From an uncultured Eubacteriales bacterium (lineage in GTDB: Bacteria; Bacillota; Clostridia; Oscillospirales; Oscillospiraceae): 64,000 nt of DNA. Below are positions 14,307 through 22,884 of this stretch, in pieces (the first letter of the stretch is position 1; the number at the start of each line of letters is the position of its first letter). A program made the translations under genes and the position numbers. The notes beneath the pieces were generated by a model. That model was not told the DNA's origin. It ran no database searches and worked only from the letters and a program-made list of their open reading frames with translations. Location of the stretch: positions 1 through 64,000 of the forward strand of contig UQSF01000007.1 in the NCBI GenBank assembly GCA_900543625.1, written 5' to 3'.

Positions 14307-15665
14307 TCAAAACTGCGGCTGTACACTGTCGAGTGCGTCCAGAAGCCGGATGCGCTCCTGCTGACCGCTGCGGGCATTGACGGCGATGATGCAGCGCTGC
14401 CCGTCGTCCGTCTCGCACAGATATTCATAGCACAGCCTTTCACGCGCACCGTAGAGCCGCAGCAGCGCCGTGCGCATATCCAGAACCTGCAGCGACCCGG
14501 GCACGGCAGCGCGCCCCGCCTCCGCACCGATCACGTCCTCCGGCAGCGTGCGTGCCCGGTGCGTATCAAGGTACTCCGCCGACGAAAAGCCGCAGACCGC
14601 GCCGCTGTCGAGCCGGATGCGCACGCGCAGCCGGTCCGCCGTGCACAGCACGCCGTCCTGCACATAGCAAAACGTGCAGATGACCGACCGTCCCGCATCC
14701 TCCGTTTCGAGCAGGCGCATATCCGTGTAGCCGCGCGCGCGCAAAAAATCTGCCGCTGTCTCCGCCGCCTGTTCCGGTGAGCGCACCGGCTCGCCGCCGT
14801 TACACGAGGAGTAGTAGCGCAGCACTTCCCCGCCCTTCACCGTGAGCGAGATATAAGACGCGTCGTCCCCGTCATCGATATCGAAGTTCCAGCACGGCAC
14901 AGCGCCCTCCGAGCGGCCGGTCGCGCGCAGGCGCGATGCGTCCATGTCCAAAAACACCGCAGCCGCAGTCTGTGCCTGCCCCTCCGTGACGTCATCACGG
15001 CCCGCCAGCACGGCGTACTCCGCCGCCGTGCGCTCACAATACGTGCCGTCAGCGATCGGCAGCGGCAGATCCTCAAATGAATCTGCCAGCGCCGCAAGCT
15101 CTGCTTCGAGCGTATCGGGCAGCTCCGCCTCTGTGTCGAGATTTGCCAGTGACTGTGTGCTGCGCACGTGTGCCGCCGTCGTGACCGCGCCGTCAGCGAG
15201 CGACGCGCCGAGCGCGCCGAGCCGGACGCTCAGCTGCGTCGTCGTCTCAGAAAGCGCGCGCAGCTGCGCAAGCTCCTCGGCCGCAAACGCTCTGCCATCC
15301 GCCGCGCTGCGCGAGAGCATGCGCGCATAGTCCCCGGCGAGGGCAATGTTGCGCGCGATGCGCGCGAGCGCGTGCGACTGCACCGGCAGCACACCGAGCG
15401 CCATCTGCGCCGTCTGCGCATGGCTGTAAATGTCCGTGCAGACGGTGCACGCCATGGCCGGTGTCGTCGCATAGAGGCTCTTTTGCAGGGCGGCGTCGAG
15501 CTCCTGCACGGCGTTAAGCACCTCGCCATAGGCGTGGCGATAGTTGGCATCCATCGCCGTCTGGCGGCGATCGGCATCCGTGCGGCAGGCGATGAGCCCG
15601 ACGGCCAGCGCCGCAACGAGCGCAGCCGTGTAGGAAATGACGAGCACACGCGTTTTCTTTTTCAT
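14307..15665 (-). CDS. ypeB: YpeB-like spore germination protein
   Basis: A 452-aa protein with one N-terminal membrane helix (VLVISYTAALVAALAVGLIA), a helical N-terminal domain and C-terminal PepSY-type domains (segments with SPEQAAETAADFLRARGY and YLCETDDGQRCIIAVNARSG). Length and layout match YpeB, needed in Bacillus for stable placement of the cortex hydrolase SleB in spores. No sleB is adjacent, unlike the Bacillus sleB-ypeB operon, so its hydrolase must be elsewhere. The ribosome site GGAAGGGG overlaps a hairpin at 15676-15705. Confidence 0.82.
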   Translation of the reverse strand: MKKKTRVLVISYTAALVAALAVGLIACRTDADRRQTAMDANYRHAYGEVLNAVQELDAALQKSLYATTPAMACTVCTDIYSHAQTAQMALGVLPVQSHALARIARNIALAGDYARMLSRSAADGRAFAAEELAQLRALSETTTQLSVRLGALGASLADGAVTTAAHVRSTQSLANLDTEAELPDTLEAELAALADSFEDLPLPIADGTYCERTAAEYAVLAGRDDVTEGQAQTAAAVFLDMDASRLRATGRSEGAVPCWNFDIDDGDDASYISLTVKGGEVLRYYSSCNGGEPVRSPEQAAETAADFLRARGYTDMRLLETEDAGRSVICTFCYVQDGVLCTADRLRVRIRLDSGAVCGFSSAEYLDTHRARTLPEDVIGAEAGRAAVPGSLQVLDMRTALLRLYGARERLCYEYLCETDDGQRCIIAVNARSGQQERIRLLDALDSVQPQF

Positions 15666-15675
15666 AGCAAACCAC

Positions 15676-15705
15676 CCCTTCCGGACTATTGTTGCCGGAA
15701 GGGGC
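15676..15705 (-). promoter_or_regulatory. Hairpin overlapping the ypeB ribosome site
   Basis: Stem CCCCTTCCGG/CCGGAAGGGG between the upstream gene and ypeB. The downstream arm holds the GGAAGGGG that serves as ypeB ribosome site. It could end the upstream transcript weakly or lower ypeB translation. Confidence 0.5.
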
Positions 15706-15726
15706 GGTTTTCATGTGCAATTTTTC

Positions 15727-16407
15727 TCAGCCGGTGATCTGCAGCGTCTGCGCCGAGGCGAGCAGACTGTCATACCAGCTCGCCGGTGCGGTACCCGCAT
15801 GGCAGAGCACGACCGAGATGCAGCCGTTCGCCGTCGGGATCAGGTACGCCTCGAGCTCGCGCTGTACCGTGACGCCCTTGACGCCGTAGGCGGTCAAGCT
15901 GCCGAGCTTGACCTCGCCGAGCGTCTCCATGCTCGCAATGGTTCCGTAATCATTCAGGAGCGAGCCCGCAAGCGTCTGCGCATCCGCGCCCATGTGATAG
16001 CCGATCTCGAGATAGGCGTCCATGCTCGCATCGTCGGCGCGGGCAAAGCAGCACTTGCCGTCCAGCTCCGTGCTCAGAAACACGCCCTTGTCGAGATAGA
16101 GCGAGAAGTCCGGGCCGCCGCGCTGCGCAAACGAGCCCGTGACCAGCTGCATGGTCTTGTCCTCCCCGTCGACCGGAACGACCTGCTCCGCATCGCGCGC
16201 AGGCGTCTCGCCGCTGCCGAGGATGAGCTCCGGCTCATCGCCGAACGGGAACTGCGGCAGCGTTGTCTCGGACGGTGCTTCCGGCCCCGCAGCCGGCCGG
16301 TGAATGCGGATATCGGCCACGTTGACCACAATCAGCGCGATCGCGAGCAGCACGACCACGACGGCCATGACGATGACCGCCCGCTCCACGCCCGTGCGTT
16401 TTTTCAT
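15727..16407 (-). CDS. Membrane-anchored hypothetical protein downstream of gltX
   Basis: A 226-aa protein with an N-terminal membrane helix (AVIVMAVVVVLLAIALIVVNV, about residues 10-30) and an exported alpha/beta domain with no motif I recognise. It starts six bases after the gltX stop with GGAAGGGTGAAC before the ATG, so the two are probably co-transcribed. The many Ala/Gly/Asp residues and absence of catalytic motifs suggest a structural or binding role. Confidence 0.65.
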   Translation of the reverse strand: MKKRTGVERAVIVMAVVVVLLAIALIVVNVADIRIHRPAAGPEAPSETTLPQFPFGDEPELILGSGETPARDAEQVVPVDGEDKTMQLVTGSFAQRGGPDFSLYLDKGVFLSTELDGKCCFARADDASMDAYLEIGYHMGADAQTLAGSLLNDYGTIASMETLGEVKLGSLTAYGVKGVTVQRELEAYLIPTANGCISVVLCHAGTAPASWYDSLLASAQTLQITG

Positions 16408-16412
16408 ACCGT

Positions 16413-17903
16413 TCACCCTTCCAGCTTGGCGATGCCGGCGTCGATCCGGCGCAGGGTCTCTTCCCTGCCGAGGATGCGGCAGATCTCCACCGCGCCGCCG
16501 GGCGTCACCGCACGGCCGGACACCGCAATGCGCACCGGCCACATCACCTTGGCGTTTTTCACTTCCAGCCGCTCGGCCAGCTCCTTCATGGATGCGAGCA
16601 GGGTCTCGTCGTCCCACGTCGGGAGCGCCGCGAGCAGCGGACGCACCGCGTGCAGCATCTCGAGCGAGACGGCCGGATCGGTCTTGGATTTCTTGTTCGT
16701 GTAGAGCGCAAGATCATACTCCGGCAGCGCGTCGAAGAAATCGACCTTTTCGGGGATATCCGTGAGCACCTCGCAGCGCTGCTGCAGCAGCGGCGCGATC
16801 TGCGCCGGGTCGATGGCGGGATTGTGCACCGTCTGACGGATGTAGGGCGCGGCCACGGCTGCAAACTGCTCCGGCGTCATAGCGCGGAGATACTCGCTGT
16901 TGAAATACCTGAGCTTGTCGATATCGAAGATCGCCGGGGACTTGGAGATGCCCTTGATATCAAACGCCTCCACGAGCTCGGGCAGCGAATAGATCTCCCG
17001 CTCGCCGCCGGGCGCCCAGCCGAGCAGCGCCACATAGTTGACCACCGCCTGCGACAGATAGCCCTGCGCGATCAGATCCTCATACGACGGATCACCGTGG
17101 CGCTTGGACATCTTGTTGTGCTGGTCGCGCATGACCGGCGAGCAGTGGATATACTTCGGGATCTCCCAGCCGAAGCCCTCGTAGAGGAGGTTATATTTCG
17201 GTGTCGATGACAGATACTCCGACCCGCGCACGACGTGCGTGATGCCCATGAGATGGTCGTCGATCACGTTTGCGAAGTTATACGTCGGCAGACCGTCGCG
17301 CTTGATGAGCACCTGATCGTCGAGCGTGTCGTTGTCGACCGTGATGTCGCCGAAGATCTCGTCATGGAACGTGGTCTTGCCCTCGCGCGGGATCTTCTGG
17401 CGGATGACGTAGGGCTTGCCGGCGGCAAGGTTCGCCGCGATCTCCTCCTCGCTCAGACGCGAGCAGCGGCCGTCATATTTGTGGATGACCGCGCCGTCGG
17501 AAATATTTTCTTCTGCAGCGTCGTCCTTATCGCAGAAGCAGCGATAGGCATGACCGCGCGCGATGAGCAGCTCGGCATATTCCTTGTAGAGCCCGCGCCG
17601 CTCGGTCTGGACGTACGGGCCGACCGGACCGCCGACATCCGGCCCCTCGTCGTGCGTCAGGCCGCAGGCACGCATGGTGCTGTAGATGACGTCGACCGCG
17701 CCCTCCACATAGCGCCCCTGATCGGTGTCCTCAATGCGCAGGATGAACTTGCCGCCGGCGTGCCGCGCGATCAGATACGTATAAAGCGCCGTGCGCAGAT
17801 TGCCGACGTGCATATACCCCGTCGGGCTCGGCGCGAACCGCGTGCGCACCTCTCCGTGCGGGATGCGCAGCTCCATGTCTTCAAACCACTTTTGATCTTT
17901 CAT
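16413..17903 (-). CDS. gltX: Glutamyl-tRNA synthetase
   Basis: A 496-aa class I aminoacyl-tRNA synthetase that charges tRNA-Glu (and often tRNA-Gln in Clostridia). The ATP-binding HIGH-type motif is GYMHVGNLRTALYTYL near residue 30 and the KMSKS loop is KMSKRHGD near residue 265. Length is normal. It is transcribed divergently from trpS from a good promoter. Since glnS is also present in the window, this enzyme may be discriminating; that is inference. Confidence 0.96.
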   Translation of the reverse strand: MKDQKWFEDMELRIPHGEVRTRFAPSPTGYMHVGNLRTALYTYLIARHAGGKFILRIEDTDQGRYVEGAVDVIYSTMRACGLTHDEGPDVGGPVGPYVQTERRGLYKEYAELLIARGHAYRCFCDKDDAAEENISDGAVIHKYDGRCSRLSEEEIAANLAAGKPYVIRQKIPREGKTTFHDEIFGDITVDNDTLDDQVLIKRDGLPTYNFANVIDDHLMGITHVVRGSEYLSSTPKYNLLYEGFGWEIPKYIHCSPVMRDQHNKMSKRHGDPSYEDLIAQGYLSQAVVNYVALLGWAPGGEREIYSLPELVEAFDIKGISKSPAIFDIDKLRYFNSEYLRAMTPEQFAAVAAPYIRQTVHNPAIDPAQIAPLLQQRCEVLTDIPEKVDFFDALPEYDLALYTNKKSKTDPAVSLEMLHAVRPLLAALPTWDDETLLASMKELAERLEVKNAKVMWPVRIAVSGRAVTPGGAVEICRILGREETLRRIDAGIAKLEG

Positions 17904-17943
17904 ATTTTGATAGCCTCCGGATCACTTTGCTCAGATTATTTAT

Positions 17944-17972
17944 ATCTTATTTTACATCACAGGGATTGTCAA
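17944..17972 (-). promoter_or_regulatory. gltX promoter
   Basis: On the minus strand TTGACA (17972-17967), 17-base spacer and TAAGAT (17949-17944), 41 bases before the gltX ATG. Confidence 0.75.
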
Positions 17973-17986
17973 GGGAACTTTCGATG

Positions 17987-18015
17987 TTGTATTCCACAAC
18001 AGGTTGTGGTACAAT
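17987..18015 (+). promoter_or_regulatory. trpS promoter with internal dyad
   Basis: TTGTAT (17987-17992), 17-base spacer and TACAAT (18010-18015). The spacer holds a perfect dyad CCACAAC-AG-GTTGTGG (17994-18009), placed where a bound protein would block RNA polymerase. The regulator is unknown. Confidence 0.7.
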
Positions 18016-18065
18016 ATTCAAACAAATGCGAATTTTCAGCAAGATAACTAAGGAAGTAATCAACT

Positions 18066-19079
18066 ATGGAAGAAAAAACTGCAAAGAAAGTCATGCTCTC
18101 GGGCATTCAGCCCTCCGGCGACCTGACGCTCGGGTCTTATCTGGGCGCGATCAAAAACTGGAGCGAACGCGCCGAGATCTTTGACTGCTATTATTTTATG
18201 GCCGACCTGCACTCGATCACCGTGCGCCAGAACCCCGCCGACCTGCGCCGGCGCACCGTTGAGCAGCTCGCGCAGTACATTGCCTGCGGCCTTGACCCGG
18301 AAAAGAACACGCTCTTTATCCAGAGCCATATCCCCGCGCACACGCAGCTCGGCTGGGTGCTCAACTGCTACACCATGTTCGGCGAGCTCTCGCGCATGAC
18401 GCAGTTCAAGGACAAGAGCGCCAAGAACGCCGAGAACATCAACGGCGGTCTGTTCACCTACCCCGCATTGATGGCGGCGGACATTCTGCTCTACCAGCCG
18501 GACTACATCCCCGTCGGCAGCGACCAGAAGCAGCACGTCGAGCTCTGCCGCGATGTGGCCACCCGCTTCAACAACATCTACGGCGACGTGTTCAAGATCC
18601 CCGAGCCGTATATCCCGACGGTCGGCGCGCGTGTCATGAGCCTCTCCTCGCCGGAGAACAAAATGTCCAAGTCCGACAAAGACCCCAACGGCACCGTGTA
18701 CCTGCTCGACCGTCCGGAGGACATCATGCGCAAGTTCAAAAAGGCCGTCACCGACTCCGACACCGAGCGCTGCGTGCGCTTCGACGTGGAGAGCAAGCCC
18801 GGCGTGGCCAACCTCATGAGCATCTACTCTGCCTGCACCGGCAAGACCTTTGCGCAGATCGAGGCGGAGTTTGAAGGCAAAGGCTACGGCGCGTTCAAGC
18901 CCGCAGTCGGTGAGGCCGTCGTCGAGACGCTGCGCCCCATCCGCGAAGAGACCGAACGTCTGCTCAAGGACAAGGCCTACCTTGAGAGCGTGTACAAGGC
19001 CGGCGCGGAAAAGGCATCCTACATCGCAAACAAGACGCTGCGCAAGGTCTACAAGAAGGTCGGCTTCGTCGCCAAATAA
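18066..19079 (+). CDS. trpS: Tryptophanyl-tRNA synthetase
   Basis: A 337-aa class I synthetase that charges tRNA-Trp. The start SGIQPSGDLTLGSYLGAI contains the TrpRS form of the HIGH motif, and ENKMSKSDKDPNG near residue 200 is the KMSKS loop. Length is normal for bacterial TrpRS. It is followed after 27 bases by tagO, possibly in one transcript. Confidence 0.96.
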   Translation: MEEKTAKKVMLSGIQPSGDLTLGSYLGAIKNWSERAEIFDCYYFMADLHSITVRQNPADLRRRTVEQLAQYIACGLDPEKNTLFIQSHIPAHTQLGWVLNCYTMFGELSRMTQFKDKSAKNAENINGGLFTYPALMAADILLYQPDYIPVGSDQKQHVELCRDVATRFNNIYGDVFKIPEPYIPTVGARVMSLSSPENKMSKSDKDPNGTVYLLDRPEDIMRKFKKAVTDSDTERCVRFDVESKPGVANLMSIYSACTGKTFAQIEAEFEGKGYGAFKPAVGEAVVETLRPIREETERLLKDKAYLESVYKAGAEKASYIANKTLRKVYKKVGFVAK

Positions 19080-19106
19080 TCTTTACATTATTGGAGATCG
19101 ATTCTC

Positions 19107-20261
19107 ATGTTTCTTAACACTGCTGTCTGGATCAAAGTCATGCTCGCGATCCTCGTCGCCTTCGTGGTCAGCATTGCCCTGACCCCGTTCGTCAAGCGGC
19201 TGGCCGTGAAGGTCGGCGCCGTGGACGTGCCCGGCGAGGCGCGGCGCGTGCACGACCATCCCATCCCCCGCATGGGCGGTCTGGCCATTTTTCTGGGCTT
19301 CATCGTCTCGACGCTCCTGTTTGCGGACATCACGCAGGAGGTGCGCGGCATTCTCATCGGGTCGATCATCATCGTCATCACCGGTGTGATCGACGACATC
19401 GTCTCGCTGCGCGCGTGGACAAAGTTTCTGATCCAGATCCTCGCCGCCGTCATCGCCGTGCTGCACGGCGTGGTCATCAACGTCGTGTCGAACCCGAACG
19501 TGTTCAGCAATCAGGAGGCCATTGTCCTCGGCTGGGTCGCGATCCCGCTGACCGTGCTGTGGATCGTCGGCATCACCAACTCCGTCAACCTCATCGACGG
19601 GCTCGACGGTCTGGCCGTCGGCGTGTCGACCATCAGCTGCGTGACGATCCTTGTCGTGGCGCTGCTCGTGTCCGAGCCGAACGTGGCGCTCATCGTCGCG
19701 GCGCTCGCCGGCGCATGCATCGGCTTCATGCCCTACAACCTCAACCCCGCCCGCATCTTCATGGGCGACACCGGTTCGCTGCTGCTCGGCTATGTGCTGG
19801 CAACGGTGTCGGTGCTCGGTCTGTTCAAGTTCTACGCGATCGTGACATTCGTCGTGCCGGTGCTCGCACTGGCGGTGCCGCTGTCGGACACGCTCTTTGC
19901 GTTCTGCCGCCGCATTCTCCACGGCCAGAGCCCGTTTCACGCCGACCGCGGCCACTTCCATCACAAGCTCATGGATCTCGGTCTGAACCAGAAGCAGGCC
20001 GTCGCGATCCTGTATGCTATCAGCGCCACGCTCGGCCTCGCCGCCGTCGTGCTCACGACGAAGGGCACGATCCGCATCGCGCTGCTGATCCTTGCGCTGC
20101 TGATCGGCTTTGTCGTGTGCGCCTTTATCCGCAAGAGCGTGCACAAGCATCACCTTGACGTGGAGCTGCAGGAGGCAAAGGCCGCAGCGGAAGCGGAGAC
20201 TGCCGCAGCAGCCGAAAACACTGCGCCTGTACAGGAGGGCAATGATGAGCAAACGCATTAA
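19107..20261 (+). CDS. tagO: Undecaprenyl-phosphate GlcNAc-1-phosphate transferase (TagO/WecA type)
   Basis: A 384-aa polytopic membrane enzyme of the MraY/WecA family that starts wall polysaccharide or teichoic acid synthesis on undecaprenyl phosphate. Family landmarks are VIDDIVSL (DD motif), NSVNLIDGLDGLAVG, FMGDTGSLLLGY and the cytosolic loop HADRGHFHHKLMDLG. About ten helices are visible. The Ala/Glu-rich tail is low complexity. The next gene, wecB, supplies ManNAc and starts 17 bases inside this reading frame. ATG follows GGAGAT. Confidence 0.93.
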   Translation: MFLNTAVWIKVMLAILVAFVVSIALTPFVKRLAVKVGAVDVPGEARRVHDHPIPRMGGLAIFLGFIVSTLLFADITQEVRGILIGSIIIVITGVIDDIVSLRAWTKFLIQILAAVIAVLHGVVINVVSNPNVFSNQEAIVLGWVAIPLTVLWIVGITNSVNLIDGLDGLAVGVSTISCVTILVVALLVSEPNVALIVAALAGACIGFMPYNLNPARIFMGDTGSLLLGYVLATVSVLGLFKFYAIVTFVVPVLALAVPLSDTLFAFCRRILHGQSPFHADRGHFHHKLMDLGLNQKQAVAILYAISATLGLAAVVLTTKGTIRIALLILALLIGFVVCAFIRKSVHKHHLDVELQEAKAAAEAETAAAAENTAPVQEGNDEQTH

Positions 20262-21396
20262 AGTCATGTCCGTCTTCGGCACACGGCCGGAGGCGATCAA
20301 AATGGCGCCGCTCGTGCTCGAGCTGCAAAAGCATCCGGCGCTTGAGAGCGTCGTGTGCATCACGGCGCAGCACCGCGAGATGCTCGACTCCGTCATGGAC
20401 TGCTTCGGCATCCGGGCGGACTATGATCTGAACATCATGCAGCAGGGTCAGGATCTGACCGCGATCACGACGCGCGTGCTTGAGCGTATGCGCGACGTGC
20501 TCAGCGAGGTGCAGCCGGACATCGTGCTTGTCCACGGCGACACCACGACGACGTTCGCCGGCGCGCTCGCCGCGTTTTACGCCAAGATCCCGGTCGGCCA
20601 TGTGGAGGCCGGTCTGCGCACGTATGACCGCTGGTCTCCCTTCCCGGAGGAGATGAACCGCGCACTTGTCGGACGCATCGCCACGCTGCACTTCGCGCCG
20701 ACCGCGAACAATGCCCGCAACCTTGAACGTGAGGCCGTGGAGGGTGACATTTTCGTCACCGGCAACACCGTCATCGACGCCATGAACTACACCGTGCGCG
20801 GCGAGCAGTTTGTCTCCGACGAGCTGCAGCAGGTCGATTTCTCGCATCGGGTCATCGCCATGACCTGCCACCGGCGGGAAAATTACGGTGAGCCCATGCG
20901 CAGCATCTTCACCGCCGTGCGCCGTCTGGCGCTCGACTACCCGGATGTGGAGATCGTCTATCCCGTGCACCTGAGCCCCGTCGTGCGCGACACGGCCAGG
21001 GAGCTGCTCGGCGGTGTGCCGAACATCCGGCTCATCGCGCCGCTCGACGCCGTGGATATGCACCGGCTCATGGCGCGCAGCTACATGGTCATGACCGACT
21101 CCGGCGGCATTCAGGAGGAAGCTCCAGCGCTCGGCAAGCCCGTGCTCGTGCTCCGGCGCGAGACGGAACGTCCGGAGGCCGTCACCGCCGGCACCGTGAA
21201 GCTCGCCGGAACGGACACGGAGAACATCTACCGTCTGGCCGCCGAGCTGCTCGACGATCCGGCCGCCTATGACCGCATGGCCAAGGCCGTCAACCCCTAT
21301 GGTGACGGACAGGCCTGCCCGCGCATCGCGCAGGCGATCCTGAGCCACTTCCTGCCGGATGTACAGCCGCCCGAGCCGTTTGCACCCGCACGCTAA
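20245..21396 (+). CDS. wecB: UDP-N-acetylglucosamine 2-epimerase (non-hydrolysing)
   Basis: A 383-aa enzyme interconverting UDP-GlcNAc and UDP-ManNAc. The N-terminus reads KVMSVFGTRPEAIKMAPL, the active-site region VHGDTTTTFAGALAAFY then GHVEAGLRT, and SPFPEEMNR follows, all as in WecB/MnaA. Two adjacent ATG codons exist; the second (20245) is better spaced from AGGAGGG. It overlaps tagO by 17 bases, so the pair is an envelope-polysaccharide operon. Its 3' end overlaps the convergent small gene by four bases. Confidence 0.95.
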   Translation: MSKRIKVMSVFGTRPEAIKMAPLVLELQKHPALESVVCITAQHREMLDSVMDCFGIRADYDLNIMQQGQDLTAITTRVLERMRDVLSEVQPDIVLVHGDTTTTFAGALAAFYAKIPVGHVEAGLRTYDRWSPFPEEMNRALVGRIATLHFAPTANNARNLEREAVEGDIFVTGNTVIDAMNYTVRGEQFVSDELQQVDFSHRVIAMTCHRRENYGEPMRSIFTAVRRLALDYPDVEIVYPVHLSPVVRDTARELLGGVPNIRLIAPLDAVDMHRLMARSYMVMTDSGGIQEEAPALGKPVLVLRRETERPEAVTAGTVKLAGTDTENIYRLAAELLDDPAAYDRMAKAVNPYGDGQACPRIAQAILSHFLPDVQPPEPFAPAR

Positions 21397-21668
21397 AGAA
21401 ACAGCATCCCGCCGAGGATGAACAGCAGCTCCTTGTCGCCGCTCTCGCGGTAGAGGAGATACAGCACCAGAATCAGCAGCAGATCCTCCGATTCGAGGTC
21501 TGCAAGCGAAAACTTCTGCAGCAGCTGCTGCAAGCCGCCGCCGGTCGTACCCGGCGGCGGCTTTTGCTTTGCAGCCGGCGGCATGCTCGGCCGCGGGCGG
21601 AACTCCGCATGCGGCGCGTCCGGCATACGCTCCACCTGTCCGCTGTTGCCCTGATAGCGATTATACAT
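21393..21668 (-). CDS. Small hypothetical protein, third of a three-gene set
   Basis: 91 aa with a proline-rich N-terminal half (FRPRPSMPPAAKQKPPPGTT) and a hydrophobic C-terminal half (DLLLILVLYLLYRESGDKEL, then LLFILGG). Its start overlaps the preceding gene, so it is translationally coupled. The hydrophobic tail could sit on a membrane or in a small complex. I do not recognise the family. Confidence 0.6.
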   Translation of the reverse strand: MYNRYQGNSGQVERMPDAPHAEFRPRPSMPPAAKQKPPPGTTGGGLQQLLQKFSLADLESEDLLLILVLYLLYRESGDKELLFILGGMLFL

Positions 21669-22002
21669 CGTCGTCCTCCCCCATCTCCCCGGCGGCTAGC
21701 TCCGCGAGCGATGCGAGCCGCGCGAGCTTCATGGCGCGGTCGATCTTACGGCGGCGCTTTTCGGCCAGATACGGCTTCATGGCTTCGAGTAGATGGCGGC
21801 TGGCGGAGTCACGGCCGCTGCCGCGCACGGCCGAGAGCATCCGGCGCAGCTGTCCTGCGTCGAAGCCGGGCTCCGGCTGCGGCTCGGACGGCGGCTGTGT
21901 CTCGCCGCCGTCGCCCACGAGCGAGGACGCCAGCTGTGCGATCCTGCCGAGCTGCTGCGGGTCATGCAGCAGCGCGTCGAGCTTTTCGCCGAGCTCATCC
22001 AT
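21661..22002 (-). CDS. Small hypothetical protein, second of a three-gene set
   Basis: 113 aa, helical and charged. It shares themes with its upstream neighbour: short helical stretches around LHDPQQLGRIAQLASSLVGD and a basic segment LAEKRRRKIDRAMKLARLAS. It overlaps both neighbours by eight bases, a tight operon. No known motif. Confidence 0.6.
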   Translation of the reverse strand: MDELGEKLDALLHDPQQLGRIAQLASSLVGDGGETQPPSEPQPEPGFDAGQLRRMLSAVRGSGRDSASRHLLEAMKPYLAEKRRRKIDRAMKLARLASLAELAAGEMGEDDDV

Positions 22003-22246
22003 CCTGCATCGCGTCCTTCACTTTTCCGGCCAGACGCTGCCCCGCGTCCGTGCTGAGCACCTGCGTGAGGATCTGCCGCAGCAGTTCGGTGTCGCCCGTG
22101 CGCGCCGCCTGTTCGATCTTCTGCGCATCGAGCGCATCGGCAAACCGCTGCCCATCGGTCGAATCGGCGATCGCCTGCAGCCGCTGCAGGCGCCCGTCGC
22201 GCGCGAGCTCCTGCTTCAGCGCATCCAAGTCCTTCATATCGGTCAC
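21995..22246 (-). CDS. Small hypothetical protein, first of a three-gene set
   Basis: 83 aa, entirely helical in character (ALKQELARDGRLQRLQAIAD, then QRFADALDAQKIEQAARTGD). It heads a compact minus-strand set of three overlapping genes convergent with wecB. I do not recognise the family. Alternating short amphipathic helices would fit a scaffold or protein-protein module. Confidence 0.6.
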   Translation of the reverse strand: MTDMKDLDALKQELARDGRLQRLQAIADSTDGQRFADALDAQKIEQAARTGDTELLRQILTQVLSTDAGQRLAGKVKDAMQDG

Positions 22247-22367
22247 GCTCCAGTCGGGGCGGCTTGACTTTGCAGGCCGCGTCCCGTATAATGCGGATAG
22301 CCCGGCAGTACCGGGTATCCTGCTTTATTGTATTCTATGACCTATACAGAGGTGACTTGCCACGAAG

Positions 22368-22838
22368 GTGCTTGTTTTTTCCGATTCTCACGGCCGAACG
22401 CTCGGCATGGTGCGCGCCGTCCGTCAGCAGCAGCCGGACGCCGTGTTCCACCTCGGCGACTGCGAGCGCGACACGCAGCGGCTGGAAAAGGAGTTTCCCG
22501 ATCTGCCGCTCTACCGCGTGTGCGGCAACTGCGACCGCGAGCCGGTCTATCCCGAGGTGCTGCAGTGCACGCTCGACGGCGTGAAGTTTTTCTGCACGCA
22601 CGGTGACCGCTACGGCGTGAAGTATACGCTCGACGCGCTGCTCAACGCGGCCTACTTCGCCGGGGCGGACATCGTGCTCTTCGGCCACACGCACCGCGCG
22701 CTCAGCGAGACGATGCAGGGGCTCTATGTCGTCAACCCCGGCACGGCGGGCGTCGGCGCGATGTGCACCTACGCCTGCATCGAGACGCGAGACGGCGCGA
22801 TCCGCAGCGCCGGCATCCATGCCATTCCGGAAGCATAA
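22368..22838 (+). CDS. YfcE/MJ0936-type metallophosphoesterase
   Basis: A 156-aa calcineurin-like phosphodiesterase. All metal-site motifs are present: FSDSHG, GDCERD, CGNCDRE, THGDRYG and FGHTHRA. The size fits the small YfcE/YsnB family, active on phosphodiester model substrates and of uncertain biological role. The start is GTG with GAGGTGA upstream. A long GC-rich hairpin (22841-22873) follows the stop. Confidence 0.9.
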   Translation: MLVFSDSHGRTLGMVRAVRQQQPDAVFHLGDCERDTQRLEKEFPDLPLYRVCGNCDREPVYPEVLQCTLDGVKFFCTHGDRYGVKYTLDALLNAAYFAGADIVLFGHTHRALSETMQGLYVVNPGTAGVGAMCTYACIETRDGAIRSAGIHAIPEA

Positions 22839-22840
22839 AT

Positions 22841-22873
22841 CATGCGCCCCCGGCCTGCCGCCGGGGGCGCATG
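22841..22873. terminator. Bidirectional hairpin between convergent genes
   Basis: A perfect 14-bp stem CATGCGCCCCCGGC with its complement and a 5-base loop, shared by the phosphoesterase and PASTA genes. There is no T tract, so termination strength is uncertain. Confidence 0.6.
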
Positions 22874-22884
22874 AATTCTCATGT

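Noticed and set aside
19083..20411. Long minus-strand open frame opposite tagO
   Set aside because: His/Asp/Arg-rich translation typical of the complement of a GC-rich membrane gene; tagO on the other strand has clear motifs.
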